64,000 nt of DNA, taken from NCBI GenBank assembly GCA_948470065.1, contig CAOKNO010000003.1, positions 1 through 64,000 of the forward strand, in the 5' to 3' direction. Within the stretch, counting starts at the first letter, position 1. Every line of letters starts with the position of its first letter. Positions 54,467 to 64,000 of this stretch are shown here, in pieces. A model generated the notes under the pieces. It was not told where the DNA came from, ran no database searches, and worked only from the letters and a program-made list of their open reading frames with translations. Source of the DNA: an uncultured Eubacterium sp. (GTDB lineage: Bacteria; Bacillota; Clostridia; Lachnospirales; Lachnospiraceae). Position numbers and translations under genes: made by a program.

Positions 54467-54552
54467 GTACCGCCCCTCCTGGGATTTTTGCCCCCTGCCT
54501 CTTCGTTCCGACGCCTGTTCCTGGACCATCGGCGCATAAGCATCCCTCCTGG

Positions 54553-55425
54553 TTATTTATTGCGCAGGGCGTCTTTTTGGATATCCCTGTGCTCAATCTT
54601 AATCCCATAAGCCTTTTCATGGCAAAGCCTATGGTACAATGCGTTTGCAAGCGTAACCGAACGGTGCTTCCCCCCGGTACATCCCACGCTGATTACAAGC
54701 TGCGTCTTCCCTTCCGTAATGTAATTCGGGATTAAAAATTTCACCATATCCTCTAGTTTATCCAAGAACTGGCCGGCTTCCTTATATTGCATGACGTATT
54801 CCTGGACTTCCTTGTCATTCCCGGTCTTTGCCCGCAACCCCTCCACATAATAAGGGTTTGGCAAGAATCGCACGTCAAAGACCAGGTCGGAATCATTCGG
54901 GACGCCGTACTTAAAGCCAAACGATACGATCGTGACAAACAAATTCTTGTAATCCTGGTTTTGGACAAAGATTTTCTCTAACTCCGCCTTCAGTTCCCGC
55001 GTCAGCATATTACTGGTATCTACAATGTAATTCGCCCGTTTGCGCAGAAATTCCATACGGAGGCGTTCCTTCTGGATCCCCTTATCGACCCGTTCCCCGC
55101 CTGCCAGCGGATGGATCCGCCTGGTTTCTTTGTAGCGTTTCACTAAGACCTCATCCGTGGAATCCAGATAGAGGATTTCAAACGCCCGCCCGCTGCTGCT
55201 CAGATGGTTCAAAACACCTTGCAGCTCGTCAAGCGCCTGCCCGCTGCGGATATCCACTCCAACCGCCACTTTCTGCAGTTCTGAGCTGGGATCCGCCATC
55301 TCCGCAAATTTCTCAATTAATGCAATCGGCAAGTTGTCCACGCAGAAATATCCGATATCCTCCATCATCTTCAAAGCCGTACTTTTCCCTGCCCCAGACA
55401 TCCCTGTCAAAATCACGAATTTCAA
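54553..55425 (-). CDS. rapZ: RapZ/YvcJ nucleotide-binding protein
   Basis: 290 residues. The start MKFVILTGMSGAGKSTALKM contains a P-loop (residues 8-16). Later motifs are DLPIALIEKF-like VDNLPIALIE, FGFKYGVPNDSDLVFDVRFL, PNPYYVEGLR, and the C-terminal GCTGGKHRSV. In E. coli RapZ adapts a small RNA to RNase E and senses glucosamine-6-phosphate; in Firmicutes YvcJ is a GTPase of less clear role. It sits between murB and whiA, as in most Gram-positive bacteria. Confidence 0.96.
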   Translation of the reverse strand: MKFVILTGMSGAGKSTALKMMEDIGYFCVDNLPIALIEKFAEMADPSSELQKVAVGVDIRSGQALDELQGVLNHLSSSGRAFEILYLDSTDEVLVKRYKETRRIHPLAGGERVDKGIQKERLRMEFLRKRANYIVDTSNMLTRELKAELEKIFVQNQDYKNLFVTIVSFGFKYGVPNDSDLVFDVRFLPNPYYVEGLRAKTGNDKEVQEYVMQYKEAGQFLDKLEDMVKFLIPNYITEGKTQLVISVGCTGGKHRSVTLANALYHRLCHEKAYGIKIEHRDIQKDALRNK

Positions 55426-55440
55426 AACGCACCTCCGCCG

Positions 55441-56349
55441 CTAAAACTCACCCATAAGCTTCACTTCTGTTTCCAAACGTATGCCAGATTCTGATTCCAC
55501 CCGATCCTGGATCTCTGAAATCAATTGACGGATTTGCGCCGACGTCGCGTTTCCCCGGTTTACCACAAACCCGCAATGCTTCTCAGATACCTGGGCGTCG
55601 CCAATCCGAAGGCCGCGAAGGCCTGCTTCCTCGATCAGCCTTCCTGCAAAATGCCCTATCGGCCGCTTAAACGTACTTCCAGCGCTCGGATATTCCAACG
55701 GCTGCTTCGCCATGCGCTGCTCTCTCAGACCCGACATCTTAGCCGCAATCTCGGCTGTTTCACATGCCTCTAACTGAAACTCCGCCTCTAAAACGATATA
55801 ACCGTTCTCCTGGATACAGCTTGTGCGGTATCCAAGCCCTAACTGTTCTGGCGTAAGCCCTATCACTTCCCCTTCGGGAGCCAGCACAGATGCGCTTCGG
55901 ATAACGTCTTTGATTTCACCGCCATATGCCCCGGCGTTCATCACGACAGCCCCGCCGACGCTTCCTGGTATCCCGCCGGCAAATTCCAATCCAGACAGCC
56001 CGTGCGACGCGGCGCAATTTGAAACGTATGCCAGCAAAGCCCCGGCTCCCGCGCGGATACGATCCTGCTCTATGGATACGTCCGCCATCTGCTTTCCAAT
56101 TTCCAAGACCAGCCCTTTGACGCCGCCGTCGCCGACTAGAAGGTTACTTCCATTGCCGATTACCTGCCAGGGGATCCCATACGTCTTGCATAGGCGCACT
56201 ACCGGAAAGACCTGTTCCTTGGCCGGCTGTACGTAATACTCCGCCGGTCCTCCGGTCCGGAACGTCGTATGATTGCACATCTTCTCATTGGCAAAACAAT
56301 TCCCTGCCCCTACGATTTCTTGTAACTGCCCGAAAAATCCTGTGTCCAC
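55441..56349 (-). CDS. murB: UDP-N-acetylenolpyruvoylglucosamine reductase
   Basis: FAD-dependent reductase that makes UDP-MurNAc, the second committed step of peptidoglycan precursor synthesis. It has 302 residues, type II MurB size. Visible: HTTFRTGGPAEYYV, GNGSNLLVGD, GLSGLEFAGGIPGSVGGAVV, GYRTSCIQENGYIVLEAEF, and the catalytic Ser segment YPSAGSTFKRP. It is spaced 1 base from the peptidase gene before it and 15 from rapZ after it. Confidence 0.97.
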   Translation of the reverse strand: MDTGFFGQLQEIVGAGNCFANEKMCNHTTFRTGGPAEYYVQPAKEQVFPVVRLCKTYGIPWQVIGNGSNLLVGDGGVKGLVLEIGKQMADVSIEQDRIRAGAGALLAYVSNCAASHGLSGLEFAGGIPGSVGGAVVMNAGAYGGEIKDVIRSASVLAPEGEVIGLTPEQLGLGYRTSCIQENGYIVLEAEFQLEACETAEIAAKMSGLREQRMAKQPLEYPSAGSTFKRPIGHFAGRLIEEAGLRGLRIGDAQVSEKHCGFVVNRGNATSAQIRQLISEIQDRVESESGIRLETEVKLMGEF

Positions 56350-56350
56350 A

Positions 56351-57745
56351 TTATGCCTCTTTCAAAAACGCCGTATAGCCCAGCTTTGCTTCATATAAAT
56401 CTACCTTGCTGATGATTTCCCAAGGCGCATGCATATTGATGACTGCAACGCCGCTGTCGATGACAGACATATTATAATTTGCCAGGATATAAGCGATAGT
56501 GCCGCCGCCGCCCTGGTCTACCTTCCCAAGCTCTGACGTCTGGTAATACACATCGTTATCATCCATAATCTTCCTAAGCTCCGCCATATATTCCGGGTTC
56601 GCGTCATTCGATCCGCCCTTGCCCCTGGATCCTGTATATTTGCAGAATACCAGCCCATTGCCGAAATATGCGCAATTGCGCTTCTCCATAACGGACGCAT
56701 ACAACGGATCGTATGCTGCGCTTACATCGGAAGAAAGTACCTTGGAATTGCTCATTGCACGGTTGAATGCAATCTGGCTGTAGGTTCCCATGCTGTTTAA
56801 GATCTCTGCAACCATATAAGAGAAGAACATAGACTGCATCCCGGTCGCCCCAACGCTCCCAATTTCTTCCTTATCTACCAGCAGGCAGACGCTTGTTTTC
56901 TCACATGTGCCTGCTTCTAAGGTTGCGGCAAAAGACGGGTATGCACAGACACGGTCGTCATGCCCATATCCCATGATCATGCTGCGGTCGAACCCATAAT
57001 CCCTGGCCTTGCCTGCCGGGACAACCTCGATTTCCGCAGACAGGAAATCCTCTTCCTCTATATTGTATTGCTCTTTTAAGATATTCAGAACATTTTGTTT
57101 GACTGCTTCTTTCGCTTTTTCCTCGTCTTCCTTATGCTCAAACGGGATGCTCCCCACCAAGAGATCCAGATTCTCCCCTTCGATCACCTTAGAAGCTTTC
57201 TTCTCCATCTGTTCGCCTGCCAGATGGATCAGCAGATCGCTGATACCGAACACCGGATCCTCTTCCTTCTCCCCGATGCAGACATCAATCGTGCTGCCGT
57301 CCTTCTTCACAACCACGCCGTGCAGCGCCAACGGAAGCGTCACCCACTGGTACTTCTTCACGCCGCCATAATAATGCGTATCCAAAAGCGCTAGATCGGT
57401 ATCTTCATACAATGGCACCTGCTTCAGATCCAGCCTTGGGGAATCAATGTGCGCGCCCAAAATATTCATACCTTGTTCCAACGGCTGCCTGCCAATCACA
57501 AACAGAGCCAGCATCTTCCCCATATTATCTGCATACAGCTTATCGCCAGCCTTAATTTCCCTTCCAGCCGCGATAACTTCCTTCAGATCTTCAAACCCTG
57601 CTTCCTTCGCCTGGGAAACCAGTTCCTTCACACATTCCCGTTCCGTCTTGCAGTCAGAAATAAATTTTTTATAAGCTTCCCCAAAAGCAAAAACCTCCTG
57701 GCGCTTTCCTTCTGGGTATTTTTTCCATGCGTTTTTCTTCTCCAT
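56351..57745 (-). CDS. M18 family zinc aminopeptidase
   Basis: 464 residues of the aspartyl aminopeptidase (M18) family, cytoplasmic enzymes that trim N-terminal residues. Metal-site segments are NILGAHIDSPRLDLK (His), SMIMGYGHDDRVCAYPSFAA (Asp), LVDKEEIGSVGATG (Glu-Glu) and the C-terminal VAVINMHAPWEI (His). The sequence is nearest the longer clostridial M18 group. It lies between hprK (93 bases away) and murB (1 base). Confidence 0.93.
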   Translation of the reverse strand: MEKKNAWKKYPEGKRQEVFAFGEAYKKFISDCKTERECVKELVSQAKEAGFEDLKEVIAAGREIKAGDKLYADNMGKMLALFVIGRQPLEQGMNILGAHIDSPRLDLKQVPLYEDTDLALLDTHYYGGVKKYQWVTLPLALHGVVVKKDGSTIDVCIGEKEEDPVFGISDLLIHLAGEQMEKKASKVIEGENLDLLVGSIPFEHKEDEEKAKEAVKQNVLNILKEQYNIEEEDFLSAEIEVVPAGKARDYGFDRSMIMGYGHDDRVCAYPSFAATLEAGTCEKTSVCLLVDKEEIGSVGATGMQSMFFSYMVAEILNSMGTYSQIAFNRAMSNSKVLSSDVSAAYDPLYASVMEKRNCAYFGNGLVFCKYTGSRGKGGSNDANPEYMAELRKIMDDNDVYYQTSELGKVDQGGGGTIAYILANYNMSVIDSGVAVINMHAPWEIISKVDLYEAKLGYTAFLKEA

Positions 57746-57838
57746 GATTTCGTTCCTCCATTTTCTAAAATTAATGTTATCTTAACTTTCTATGGCCGCC
57801 AGGACACTGTCCGGCGCCCATCCGCCGCCCATCGGCCC

Positions 57839-58786
57839 TTATCCTTCGTCCTCGTCGTCATCAGATTTCTTAAGGTTCTCCTGTACCCGGCGGTACAGCT
57901 CCTGCGCCGCGTTATAGCCCATCTTCTTCTGCCTGTGGTTCACGGCTGCGGACTCGCAGATTACCGCAAGGTTCCTGCCAGGCCGGATCGGCAGGGAATG
58001 GCTTACCACCTTATTCCCCAGAAATTCCTCATACTCTTCCTCCAAGCCCAGACGGTCATAGTCGTTCTCCCCGCGTTTCCAGTCTTCTAACTTGATGACC
58101 AGATCAATGTTCTGCTTCTCCTTGACGCACTCCACGCCAAACAGCGTCTTAACATCAATAATCCCAATCCCGCGCAGTTCAATGAAATACCGCGTAATAT
58201 CGGGCGCGGTCCCTACCAGCGTATGTTTGTTGATCTTGCGGATCTCGACGACGTCGTCGCTGACCAGGCGGTGCCCTCTGCGGATCAGTTCCAGAGCCGC
58301 CTCGCTTTTGCCAATGCCGCTTTCCCCCATAATCAGAAGCCCCTCGCCGTATACATCCACCAGGACTCCATGGATGGAGATACAGGGCGCGAGCGCCTCT
58401 CCCAGATAATAGATTAACTCTGACATAAACGCTGACGTTCCATAATCCGTGGAAAGCACCGGGGTGCCGCTTTCTGTCGCAATCCGCATCAGATCCTCAT
58501 CCGGCTCTAAGCTACGGCAGAAAATAATGCATGGCACATGATAGGAGAAAAATTTCCCATAAATCTCTAGCTTCTCCTCCTTGCTCAGACGCTGCATATA
58601 CGTATATTCTACCGTACCGATAATTTCAATCCGGCTTTTCTCAAAATAGTCAAAATACCCGGTAAGCTGCAAAGCCGGACGGTTGACGTCGGCAGTCGTC
58701 ACCTTGCGCGACTTGACGTCCACCTCGGGGTTTAACACCTTTAGGCTCATTTTCTCCACGATTTTATTTACGCTTACACCATTCAT
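57839..58786 (-). CDS. hprK: HPr kinase/phosphorylase
   Basis: Phosphorylates Ser46 of HPr in response to glycolytic intermediates, and also removes that phosphate, setting carbon catabolite repression. The 315-residue protein has an N-terminal regulatory domain ([20 protein letters not shown]) and the catalytic domain with Walker [27 protein letters not shown] and the K3-type signature [15 protein letters not shown]. Its ATG overlaps the uvrC stop codon by 4 bases. Confidence 0.97.
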   Translation of the reverse strand: MNGVSVNKIVEKMSLKVLNPEVDVKSRKVTTADVNRPALQLTGYFDYFEKSRIEIIGTVEYTYMQRLSKEEKLEIYGKFFSYHVPCIIFCRSLEPDEDLMRIATESGTPVLSTDYGTSAFMSELIYYLGEALAPCISIHGVLVDVYGEGLLIMGESGIGKSEAALELIRRGHRLVSDDVVEIRKINKHTLVGTAPDITRYFIELRGIGIIDVKTLFGVECVKEKQNIDLVIKLEDWKRGENDYDRLGLEEEYEEFLGNKVVSHSLPIRPGRNLAVICESAAVNHRQKKMGYNAAQELYRRVQENLKKSDDDEDEG

Positions 58787-60660
58787 TTACATCCCTCCTC
58801 TTCTTTATGGAAAAAACCATAGACGGCTCTTGCTGCACGCTCGTTCATCGAAGGCGCCGACGCCAGCGTTTGAATATCCGCCGCCCGGATTGCGTCTAAG
58901 GAAAGGAACTGTTTCATCAACGCTTTGCGCCTTTTGGCCCCAATCCCAGGGATATCGTCCAAAATGGAATGCACTTGCTCCTTCCCCCGCAGGGAACGGT
59001 GGTATTCAATCGCAAACCGATGGGCTTCATCCTGGATCCTGGTAATCAATTGGAATCCCTCGCCATGCCGATCGATCGGAAGCTCCTGGTTCTGGTAATA
59101 CAGCCCGCGGGTACGGTGGTTATCATCCTTTACCATGCCGCAGACTGGGATTTGAAGGCTTAACTCTTCTAGTACCTTAAGCGCCACATTGACCTGGCCC
59201 TTCCCACCGTCCATCATAATCAGATCCGGGAAACGGGTAAAGCTTCCATAATCATTGCCCAGGCCTTGTTCCTTGCGTTCCTCCCTTTCCTGCAAGCCAT
59301 GGGAAAACCTCCGGGACAGCACTTCATACATGGATCCGTAATCATCTGGCCCTGCCACAGTGCGCAGCTTAAATTTCCGGTAATCGCTGCGTTTTGGCTT
59401 CCCCTTCTCATAGACTACCATAGATCCTACGGTTTCAAAACCACTGATATTTGAAATATCATAGGCTTCCACACGCCGCAAGCCCTCCAGCCCCAGAAGC
59501 TTTCCAATTTCCCGCAGGGCGCCAATCGTCCTTCCTTCCTCACGTTTGATTTTTTCCTTATCCTGGGACAATACCATAGCGGCATTCTGCGCTGCAAGCT
59601 CCACCAGCTTCTCCTTCGTCCCTTTCTTCGGGACACGGAGATAGACCTTCTGCCCACGCTTCTGGCTTAGCCATTCCGCTATGACCTCTGATTCTTCAAT
59701 CTCTTCCTGGAGCATCAGTTCCTTTGGGATAAAAGGCGTCCCAGCATAGAACTGCTTTAGGAATGTAGCCAATACCTGCGGCTTGCTGGCTTCGCTTCCA
59801 ATATCCACATGGAAATGATCCCGCCCAATCAGCTTCCCGTTCCGCACAAAAAACACCTGGACTACAGCGTCTTCCTGATCAGAGGCCATTGCAATAATGT
59901 CCTTATCTTCCCCATCCGAACTGGAAATCTTCTGTTTCTGCGCAATCTGACGGACTGCCTTCAACAAATCCCGGTACTCCATCGCCTTCTCATACGCCAT
60001 TGCTTCCGACGCTTCCTGCATCTTGCGCCCTAGCTCCTGTATGACTGGCTGGAAATTCCCATTCAGGAAGCTGATTGCCTGCTGGATCCTCTCCTGGTAT
60101 TCTTCTTTCCCAATCTTGCCCTGGCAGGGAGCCATACATTGGCGGATATGGTAATTTAAGCATGGCCGTTCCTTTCCGATATCCTTCGGCAAAGAACGGC
60201 TGCATGTCCGCAGGGAATACAGCCGCTGGATCAGATCCACCGTCTCCTTGACTGCCCCCGCGCTGGTGTATGGGCCAAAATACCGCGACTTATCCTTCTT
60301 CATCTGATGGGAAAACATCACCCTTGGGAATTCCTCTCCCACCGTCACTTTGATATATGGATAAGATTTATCATCCCGAAGCATCGTATTGTACTTCGGC
60401 CGATGCTCCTTGATTAAATTGCATTCCAGGATTAAGGCTTCTAGTTCAGAATCTGTAATGATATATTCAAAGCGTTCTATCTGACGGACCATCTGCTCTT
60501 TTTTCAGCCCTTCGTTGTGGCTTGGCCGGAAATACTGGCGCACCCGGTTCCGCAGGCTGATTGCCTTGCCAATATAGATAATCGTATCTTTTGCGTCGTG
60601 CATCAAATATACGCCTGGTTTCTGGGGAAGCTTCTTCAATTCCTCTTGGATATCAAACAT
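58783..60660 (-). CDS. uvrC: excinuclease ABC subunit C
   Basis: Makes both incisions in nucleotide excision repair. About 625 residues starting [20 protein letters not shown]. It has the GIY-YIG nuclease ([19 protein letters not shown], residues ~15-33), a UVR helix pair ([20 protein letters not shown]), an RNase H-like domain ([33 protein letters not shown]) and C-terminal HhH motifs ([19 protein letters not shown]). The open frame reaches 60831, but the ATG at 60660 has AAGGAGAGG upstream and the family start. It overlaps ftsH by 8 bases. Confidence 0.97.
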   Translation of the reverse strand: MFDIQEELKKLPQKPGVYLMHDAKDTIIYIGKAISLRNRVRQYFRPSHNEGLKKEQMVRQIERFEYIITDSELEALILECNLIKEHRPKYNTMLRDDKSYPYIKVTVGEEFPRVMFSHQMKKDKSRYFGPYTSAGAVKETVDLIQRLYSLRTCSRSLPKDIGKERPCLNYHIRQCMAPCQGKIGKEEYQERIQQAISFLNGNFQPVIQELGRKMQEASEAMAYEKAMEYRDLLKAVRQIAQKQKISSSDGEDKDIIAMASDQEDAVVQVFFVRNGKLIGRDHFHVDIGSEASKPQVLATFLKQFYAGTPFIPKELMLQEEIEESEVIAEWLSQKRGQKVYLRVPKKGTKEKLVELAAQNAAMVLSQDKEKIKREEGRTIGALREIGKLLGLEGLRRVEAYDISNISGFETVGSMVVYEKGKPKRSDYRKFKLRTVAGPDDYGSMYEVLSRRFSHGLQEREERKEQGLGNDYGSFTRFPDLIMMDGGKGQVNVALKVLEELSLQIPVCGMVKDDNHRTRGLYYQNQELPIDRHGEGFQLITRIQDEAHRFAIEYHRSLRGKEQVHSILDDIPGIGAKRRKALMKQFLSLDAIRAADIQTLASAPSMNERAARAVYGFFHKEEEGCK

Positions 60661-63103
60661 GCTCCTCTCCTTCTTGCAATTCCTCTTGCAGGAGTTCTCC
60701 CCATACCTTCGGGGTACGGACCTCGGTGCTGCCTTCGCCTTCCATCTTATACTTCGCAGGCTGCCCGCCTGGCACGTCGGGCTCATTCGGCAGGCTGCTG
60801 TCTGCTTTACGCTTGCCTTTCCTAGACGCAATGCCCTTGCGGATATCCTCCCATGCCTTCGGGGTTTCCCCTTCCAACAAGATATTCCCAGCGCCTTTAT
60901 AATAATCGTCCGCTTCCACTGCTTTCTGCTCTCCGGGATTCACAGGCAACGGCTTCTCACCCTCCTGCTGCGCTAGCATATACGGGGGCAGGGGGGCGTC
61001 ATTCATTCCAAACTGGCTTCCCGGATTCTGTTTCGGGTTCGGGGCTTGGTTCCGCCCATAGCCCATTCCTGGCTGGGGGGCGCCTGGATTGGGCGTCCCT
61101 CTTCTGGCCGGAGGGATATTCCCTTGCATTGGCTGTCCAAAATTCCAGCCCTGGTTGTTCCCAGGGTGGTTCCCCTCCGCCTTAAACTCCTCAGCCGCCC
61201 GCTCAGCTACTGTCTTTTCCTCCGGTTCCGGTATACCCTTTAGCTTGCGGAAAATACGCATAAATTCTTTCCCGGTAATTGTTTCATTTTTATACAAGTA
61301 ATGGGCAATTTCATCTAAAATGCTTCTGTTTTCCTGAAGAAGGCGAACTGCCTCATCGTAACTCTCTTTTAAAATACGCATTACTTCCTGGTCGATCTGG
61401 GCAGCCGTTTCTTCACCGCAGTTCAGGCTTGCCCTGCCGTCTAGGTACTGGTTCTCTACCGTGGCAAGGCCCATCAGGCCAAACTTCTCAGACATCCCAT
61501 ACTGGGTCACCATCGCCCGTGCAATCTTCGTTGCCTGTTCAATATCGTTCGAAGCCCCCGTTGTAATGGAATCAAACACAATTTCCTCCGCTGCACGGCC
61601 TCCCATATAAGTAATAAGGTGCGCAAGAAGCTCGCTTTTCGTCATCAGGAATTTCTCTTCCTCCGGCACCTGCATGGTATACCCAAGCGCCCCCTTTGTC
61701 CTAGGCACAATCGTAATCTTCTGCACTGGCTCCGCATCCTTTTGAAGCGCCGTCACCAATGCATGGCCAACCTCATGGTACGCCACCATCTTCTTTTCCT
61801 TCGGCCCCATAATGCGGTCCTTTTTCTCTTTCCCAGCAATGACGACCTCCACAGACTCAAAGAGATCTCCTTGGTTCACATACTTCCTCCCCTGCTTCAC
61901 GGCGTTGATCGCAGCTTCATTGATCATATTGGCTAGATCCGAGCCAACCGCACCGGAAGTCGCCAGCGCAATCGCATCCAGATCCACGGTTTCATCCATC
62001 AGTACATTCTTCGCATGTACCTTAAGCGTTTCTACCCGTCCCTTTAAATCCGGCTTATCTACGATAATCCTCCGGTCAAAACGCCCTGGGCGCAGCAACG
62101 CCTTATCCAGGACTTCCGGCCGGTTCGTAGCCGCAAGGATCAAAAGACCTTTCGAAGTATCAAACCCATCCATTTCCGCCAAAAGCTGGTTCAGCGTCTG
62201 TTCCCGCTCGTCATTCCCGCCATATCGGTTGTCACGGCTCTTACCGATCGCATCAATCTCGTCAATAAAGATAATACAAGGCGCCTGCTTCTGCGCCTCC
62301 TTGAACAAATCCCGGACACGCGACGCGCCTACGCCGACAAACATTTCGACGAAATCCGATCCTGCCAGTGAGAAAAACGGCACGTTTGCCTCCCCGGCAA
62401 CCGCTTTCGCCAAAAGCGTCTTCCCTGTCCCGGGCGGTCCCACCAGCAACGCGCCCTTGGGCAGCTTCGCCCCAATATCGGTATACCGCTTGGGATTGTG
62501 CAGGAAATCCACGACCTCCTGCAAAGATTCCTTCGCTTCATCCTGCCCCGCCACATCTTTAAACGTAACCCCGGTAGACTTCTCCACATAGACCTTGGCC
62601 GTAGTCTTGCCTACGCCCATCATGCCCCCGCCGCCCATCTTGCGGAAAATAAAGAAATAAAGCAGCACCCATACGAGGACTAACGGTAAGGCATAGCTTA
62701 CGATATTCCACAAAATTGCAGTCGATATGTCTTCCACTGTCCCGCCGAACTTCACATTATGCTCGCGCAGAAGCGGAATCAATTCTTCATCCCGCAGTTC
62801 CGCCGTATAATAACGGATCCGGTACAAGGTATCGCCGGCCTTAGGCAAAATCTCAATCCGGCTGGAAGTAAAGACCACCTCTTCTACCTTATCTTCCTCT
62901 ACCATCTTTATAAATTCCGAATAAGAAATCTCTTTATTCGTAGCGTCCTTGGCGCAGCTATTCAAAAGGCTGGTTAAAAACAATACCACCAGAGCCGCCA
63001 GGATAAACGCCATAACTGTCATTCCATTCCTGTTATTGCCGCTGTTCCCATTGTTGTTATTGCCATTATTGTTGTTATTATTGCCATTTCCTCTGTTATC
63101 CAT
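60653..63103 (-). CDS. ftsH: ATP-dependent zinc metalloprotease FtsH
   Basis: Membrane AAA protease of 816 residues that degrades misfolded and regulatory proteins. The N-terminus is an unusual Asn/Gly run (residues 3-26). Two membrane helices follow (about 28-50 and 130-150) around a small extracytoplasmic domain. The AAA domain has Walker A GPPGTGKT (~residue 222), Walker [12 protein letters not shown], the SRH RPGRFDR, and the zinc site HEVGH (~444). A ~160-residue C-terminal extension after [16 protein letters not shown] is rich in Pro, Gly, Asn and Gln and absent from most FtsH proteins. It heads the run ftsH-uvrC-hprK and is divergent from pyrG. Confidence 0.97.
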   Translation of the reverse strand: MDNRGNGNNNNNNGNNNNGNSGNNRNGMTVMAFILAALVVLFLTSLLNSCAKDATNKEISYSEFIKMVEEDKVEEVVFTSSRIEILPKAGDTLYRIRYYTAELRDEELIPLLREHNVKFGGTVEDISTAILWNIVSYALPLVLVWVLLYFFIFRKMGGGGMMGVGKTTAKVYVEKSTGVTFKDVAGQDEAKESLQEVVDFLHNPKRYTDIGAKLPKGALLVGPPGTGKTLLAKAVAGEANVPFFSLAGSDFVEMFVGVGASRVRDLFKEAQKQAPCIIFIDEIDAIGKSRDNRYGGNDEREQTLNQLLAEMDGFDTSKGLLILAATNRPEVLDKALLRPGRFDRRIIVDKPDLKGRVETLKVHAKNVLMDETVDLDAIALATSGAVGSDLANMINEAAINAVKQGRKYVNQGDLFESVEVVIAGKEKKDRIMGPKEKKMVAYHEVGHALVTALQKDAEPVQKITIVPRTKGALGYTMQVPEEEKFLMTKSELLAHLITYMGGRAAEEIVFDSITTGASNDIEQATKIARAMVTQYGMSEKFGLMGLATVENQYLDGRASLNCGEETAAQIDQEVMRILKESYDEAVRLLQENRSILDEIAHYLYKNETITGKEFMRIFRKLKGIPEPEEKTVAERAAEEFKAEGNHPGNNQGWNFGQPMQGNIPPARRGTPNPGAPQPGMGYGRNQAPNPKQNPGSQFGMNDAPLPPYMLAQQEGEKPLPVNPGEQKAVEADDYYKGAGNILLEGETPKAWEDIRKGIASRKGKRKADSSLPNEPDVPGGQPAKYKMEGEGSTEVRTPKVWGELLQEELQEGEEHV

Positions 63104-63199
63104 GTATGTCCTCCTGCTTCATACCGCAAGCCGCCTGGATCCTGCCACAGGCAACGCGTTTGGCCATGTACGCAACCATCTGTTCCGCAACATGGTTTT

Positions 63200-63228
63200 A
63201 TTATATGTTTATTCTTAAGGAAAATCAA
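63200..63228 (-). promoter_or_regulatory. promoter of ftsH
   Basis: On the minus strand TTGATT and TATAAT with 17 bases between, giving an ~90-base leader before the ftsH start codon. Confidence 0.8.
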
Positions 63229-63291
63229 TAACATCTTCCGAAACTTTTCTGGATAATTCTTAAGTTTTTATAAACTTTACGCAAATAGTTC

Positions 63292-63320
63292 TGGATTTCT
63301 CACGGTCCAAGTTGTATAAT
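63292..63320 (+). promoter_or_regulatory. probable promoter of pyrG
   Basis: A clear TATAAT at 63315-63320, with a weak -35 box TGGATT 17 bases upstream, about 50 bases before the pyrG start. Confidence 0.45.
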
Positions 63321-63372
63321 AGACTGGTTATCATATGTACGAAAAACCCACTTATTAAAGGAGGATTTACCT

Positions 63373-64000
63373 ATGCCCGTAAAATATGTTTTTGTCACTG
63401 GAGGCGTCGTTTCCGGACTTGGCAAAGGGATTACCGCCGCCTCTTTGGGCCGCCTGCTGAAAGCCCGGGGATATAAGGTCACGATGCAGAAATTCGATCC
63501 TTATATCAACATCGACCCAGGCACGATGAACCCCATCCAGCACGGAGAAGTATTCGTTACGGATGACGGTGCGGAAACAGACCTGGACCTTGGACATTAC
63601 GAACGGTTCATTGATGAAAATTTAGGCAAGAACTCCAACGTAACCACCGGGAAAGTATATTGGTCCGTCTTACAGAAGGAACGCCGGGGCGACTACGGCG
63701 GTGGGACCGTCCAGGTAATCCCCCACATCACCAATGAGATCAAAAGCCGTTTTTACCGGAATTTTACGACGGAAGATACCCATATCGCGATTATCGAAGT
63801 CGGCGGGACGGTAGGGGATATGGAAAGCCAGCCATTTTTGGAGTCCATCCGCCAATTCCAGCATGAAATCGGGCATGAGAATGCCATCATTATCCATGTG
63901 ACCTTAATCCCCTATATCAACGCCTCTGGGGAGATGAAGACAAAGCCCACGCAAGCCAGCGTCAAGGAGCTGCAGGGGATGGGGATCCAGCCAGATATCA
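63373..64000 (+). CDS. pyrG: CTP synthase, N-terminal part
   Basis: Makes CTP from UTP, ATP and glutamine nitrogen. The gene runs off the right edge; 209 residues of the usual ~535 are visible. The start [20 protein letters not shown] contains the ATP-binding loop, followed by [40 protein letters not shown], and [20 protein letters not shown] of the amidoligase domain. The glutaminase domain would lie outside. AAAGGAGG precedes the ATG. Divergent from ftsH. Confidence 0.97.
   Translation, partial: MPVKYVFVTGGVVSGLGKGITAASLGRLLKARGYKVTMQKFDPYINIDPGTMNPIQHGEVFVTDDGAETDLDLGHYERFIDENLGKNSNVTTGKVYWSVLQKERRGDYGGGTVQVIPHITNEIKSRFYRNFTTEDTHIAIIEVGGTVGDMESQPFLESIRQFQHEIGHENAIIIHVTLIPYINASGEMKTKPTQASVKELQGMGIQPDI

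Overview
The window is a stretch of a Clostridia chromosome, most likely Lachnospiraceae. The pointers are a pyruvate:ferredoxin oxidoreductase beside an ABC-F ATPase, a type III glutamine synthetase next to an AmtB-PII fusion, a phosphoketolase next to thiC, the ftsH-uvrC-hprK-(M18)-murB-rapZ-whiA run, the CdaR-like/ftsE/ftsX/S41 run, and strong AGGAGG ribosome binding sites. No phage, rRNA or CRISPR array was seen. One tRNA (Gln, anticodon CUG) is present. Nearly all genes are on the minus strand.

Layout. 1-9 kb: nifJ (cut by the window edge), divergent ABC-F gene, RpiB-like isomerase, an Rpn-family gene split by a small insertion, then the glycolytic set gap-pgk-tpiA. 9-15 kb: an accessory plus-strand unit made of a long structured leader, a 1450-residue secreted Cys-rich repeat protein, a lipoprotein and a 38-codon peptide gene, closed by a strong terminator. 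15-24 kb: asnA, a double-Nudix protein, a DUF3298-type lipoprotein, thiD-thiE-thiC under a TPP riboswitch with its own promoter and terminator, and phosphoketolase. 24-30 kb: S41 protease, ftsX, ftsE, a CdaR-like regulator, a YitT membrane protein and a WecG/TagA transferase. 30-36 kb: an AT-rich DnaA-box cluster, an SH3-NlpC/P60 hydrolase, a YjfB peptide, CPBP protease, CvfB, acyl-ACP thioesterase, tRNA-Gln and YigZ. 36-45 kb: accessory surface genes (two tandem LRR proteins, a subtilase with an extra C-terminal domain, a class A PBP, a lipoprotein and a frameshifted gene). 45-52 kb: two paralogous XRE-TPR regulators, a degenerate receiver protein, amtB-PII and glnA, both nitrogen genes with hairpin-rich leaders. 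52-64 kb: housekeeping operon from ftsH to a lipid kinase, then pyrG (cut by the edge).

The least ordinary material is non-coding. There is a family of MITE-like palindromic elements with TAGG-type inverted ends, two of them flanked by 10-11 bp direct repeats. A second small repeat ends in CTCGCGGGAATAA, and one copy interrupts an Rpn gene. The leader of the Cys-rich protein operon carries a candidate leader peptide, competing hairpins and successive three-way junctions. A compact DnaA-box cluster lies far from any dnaA gene. The subtilase-LRR locus carries a visible duplication scar. Functions are assigned from motifs read by eye; no database search was made.
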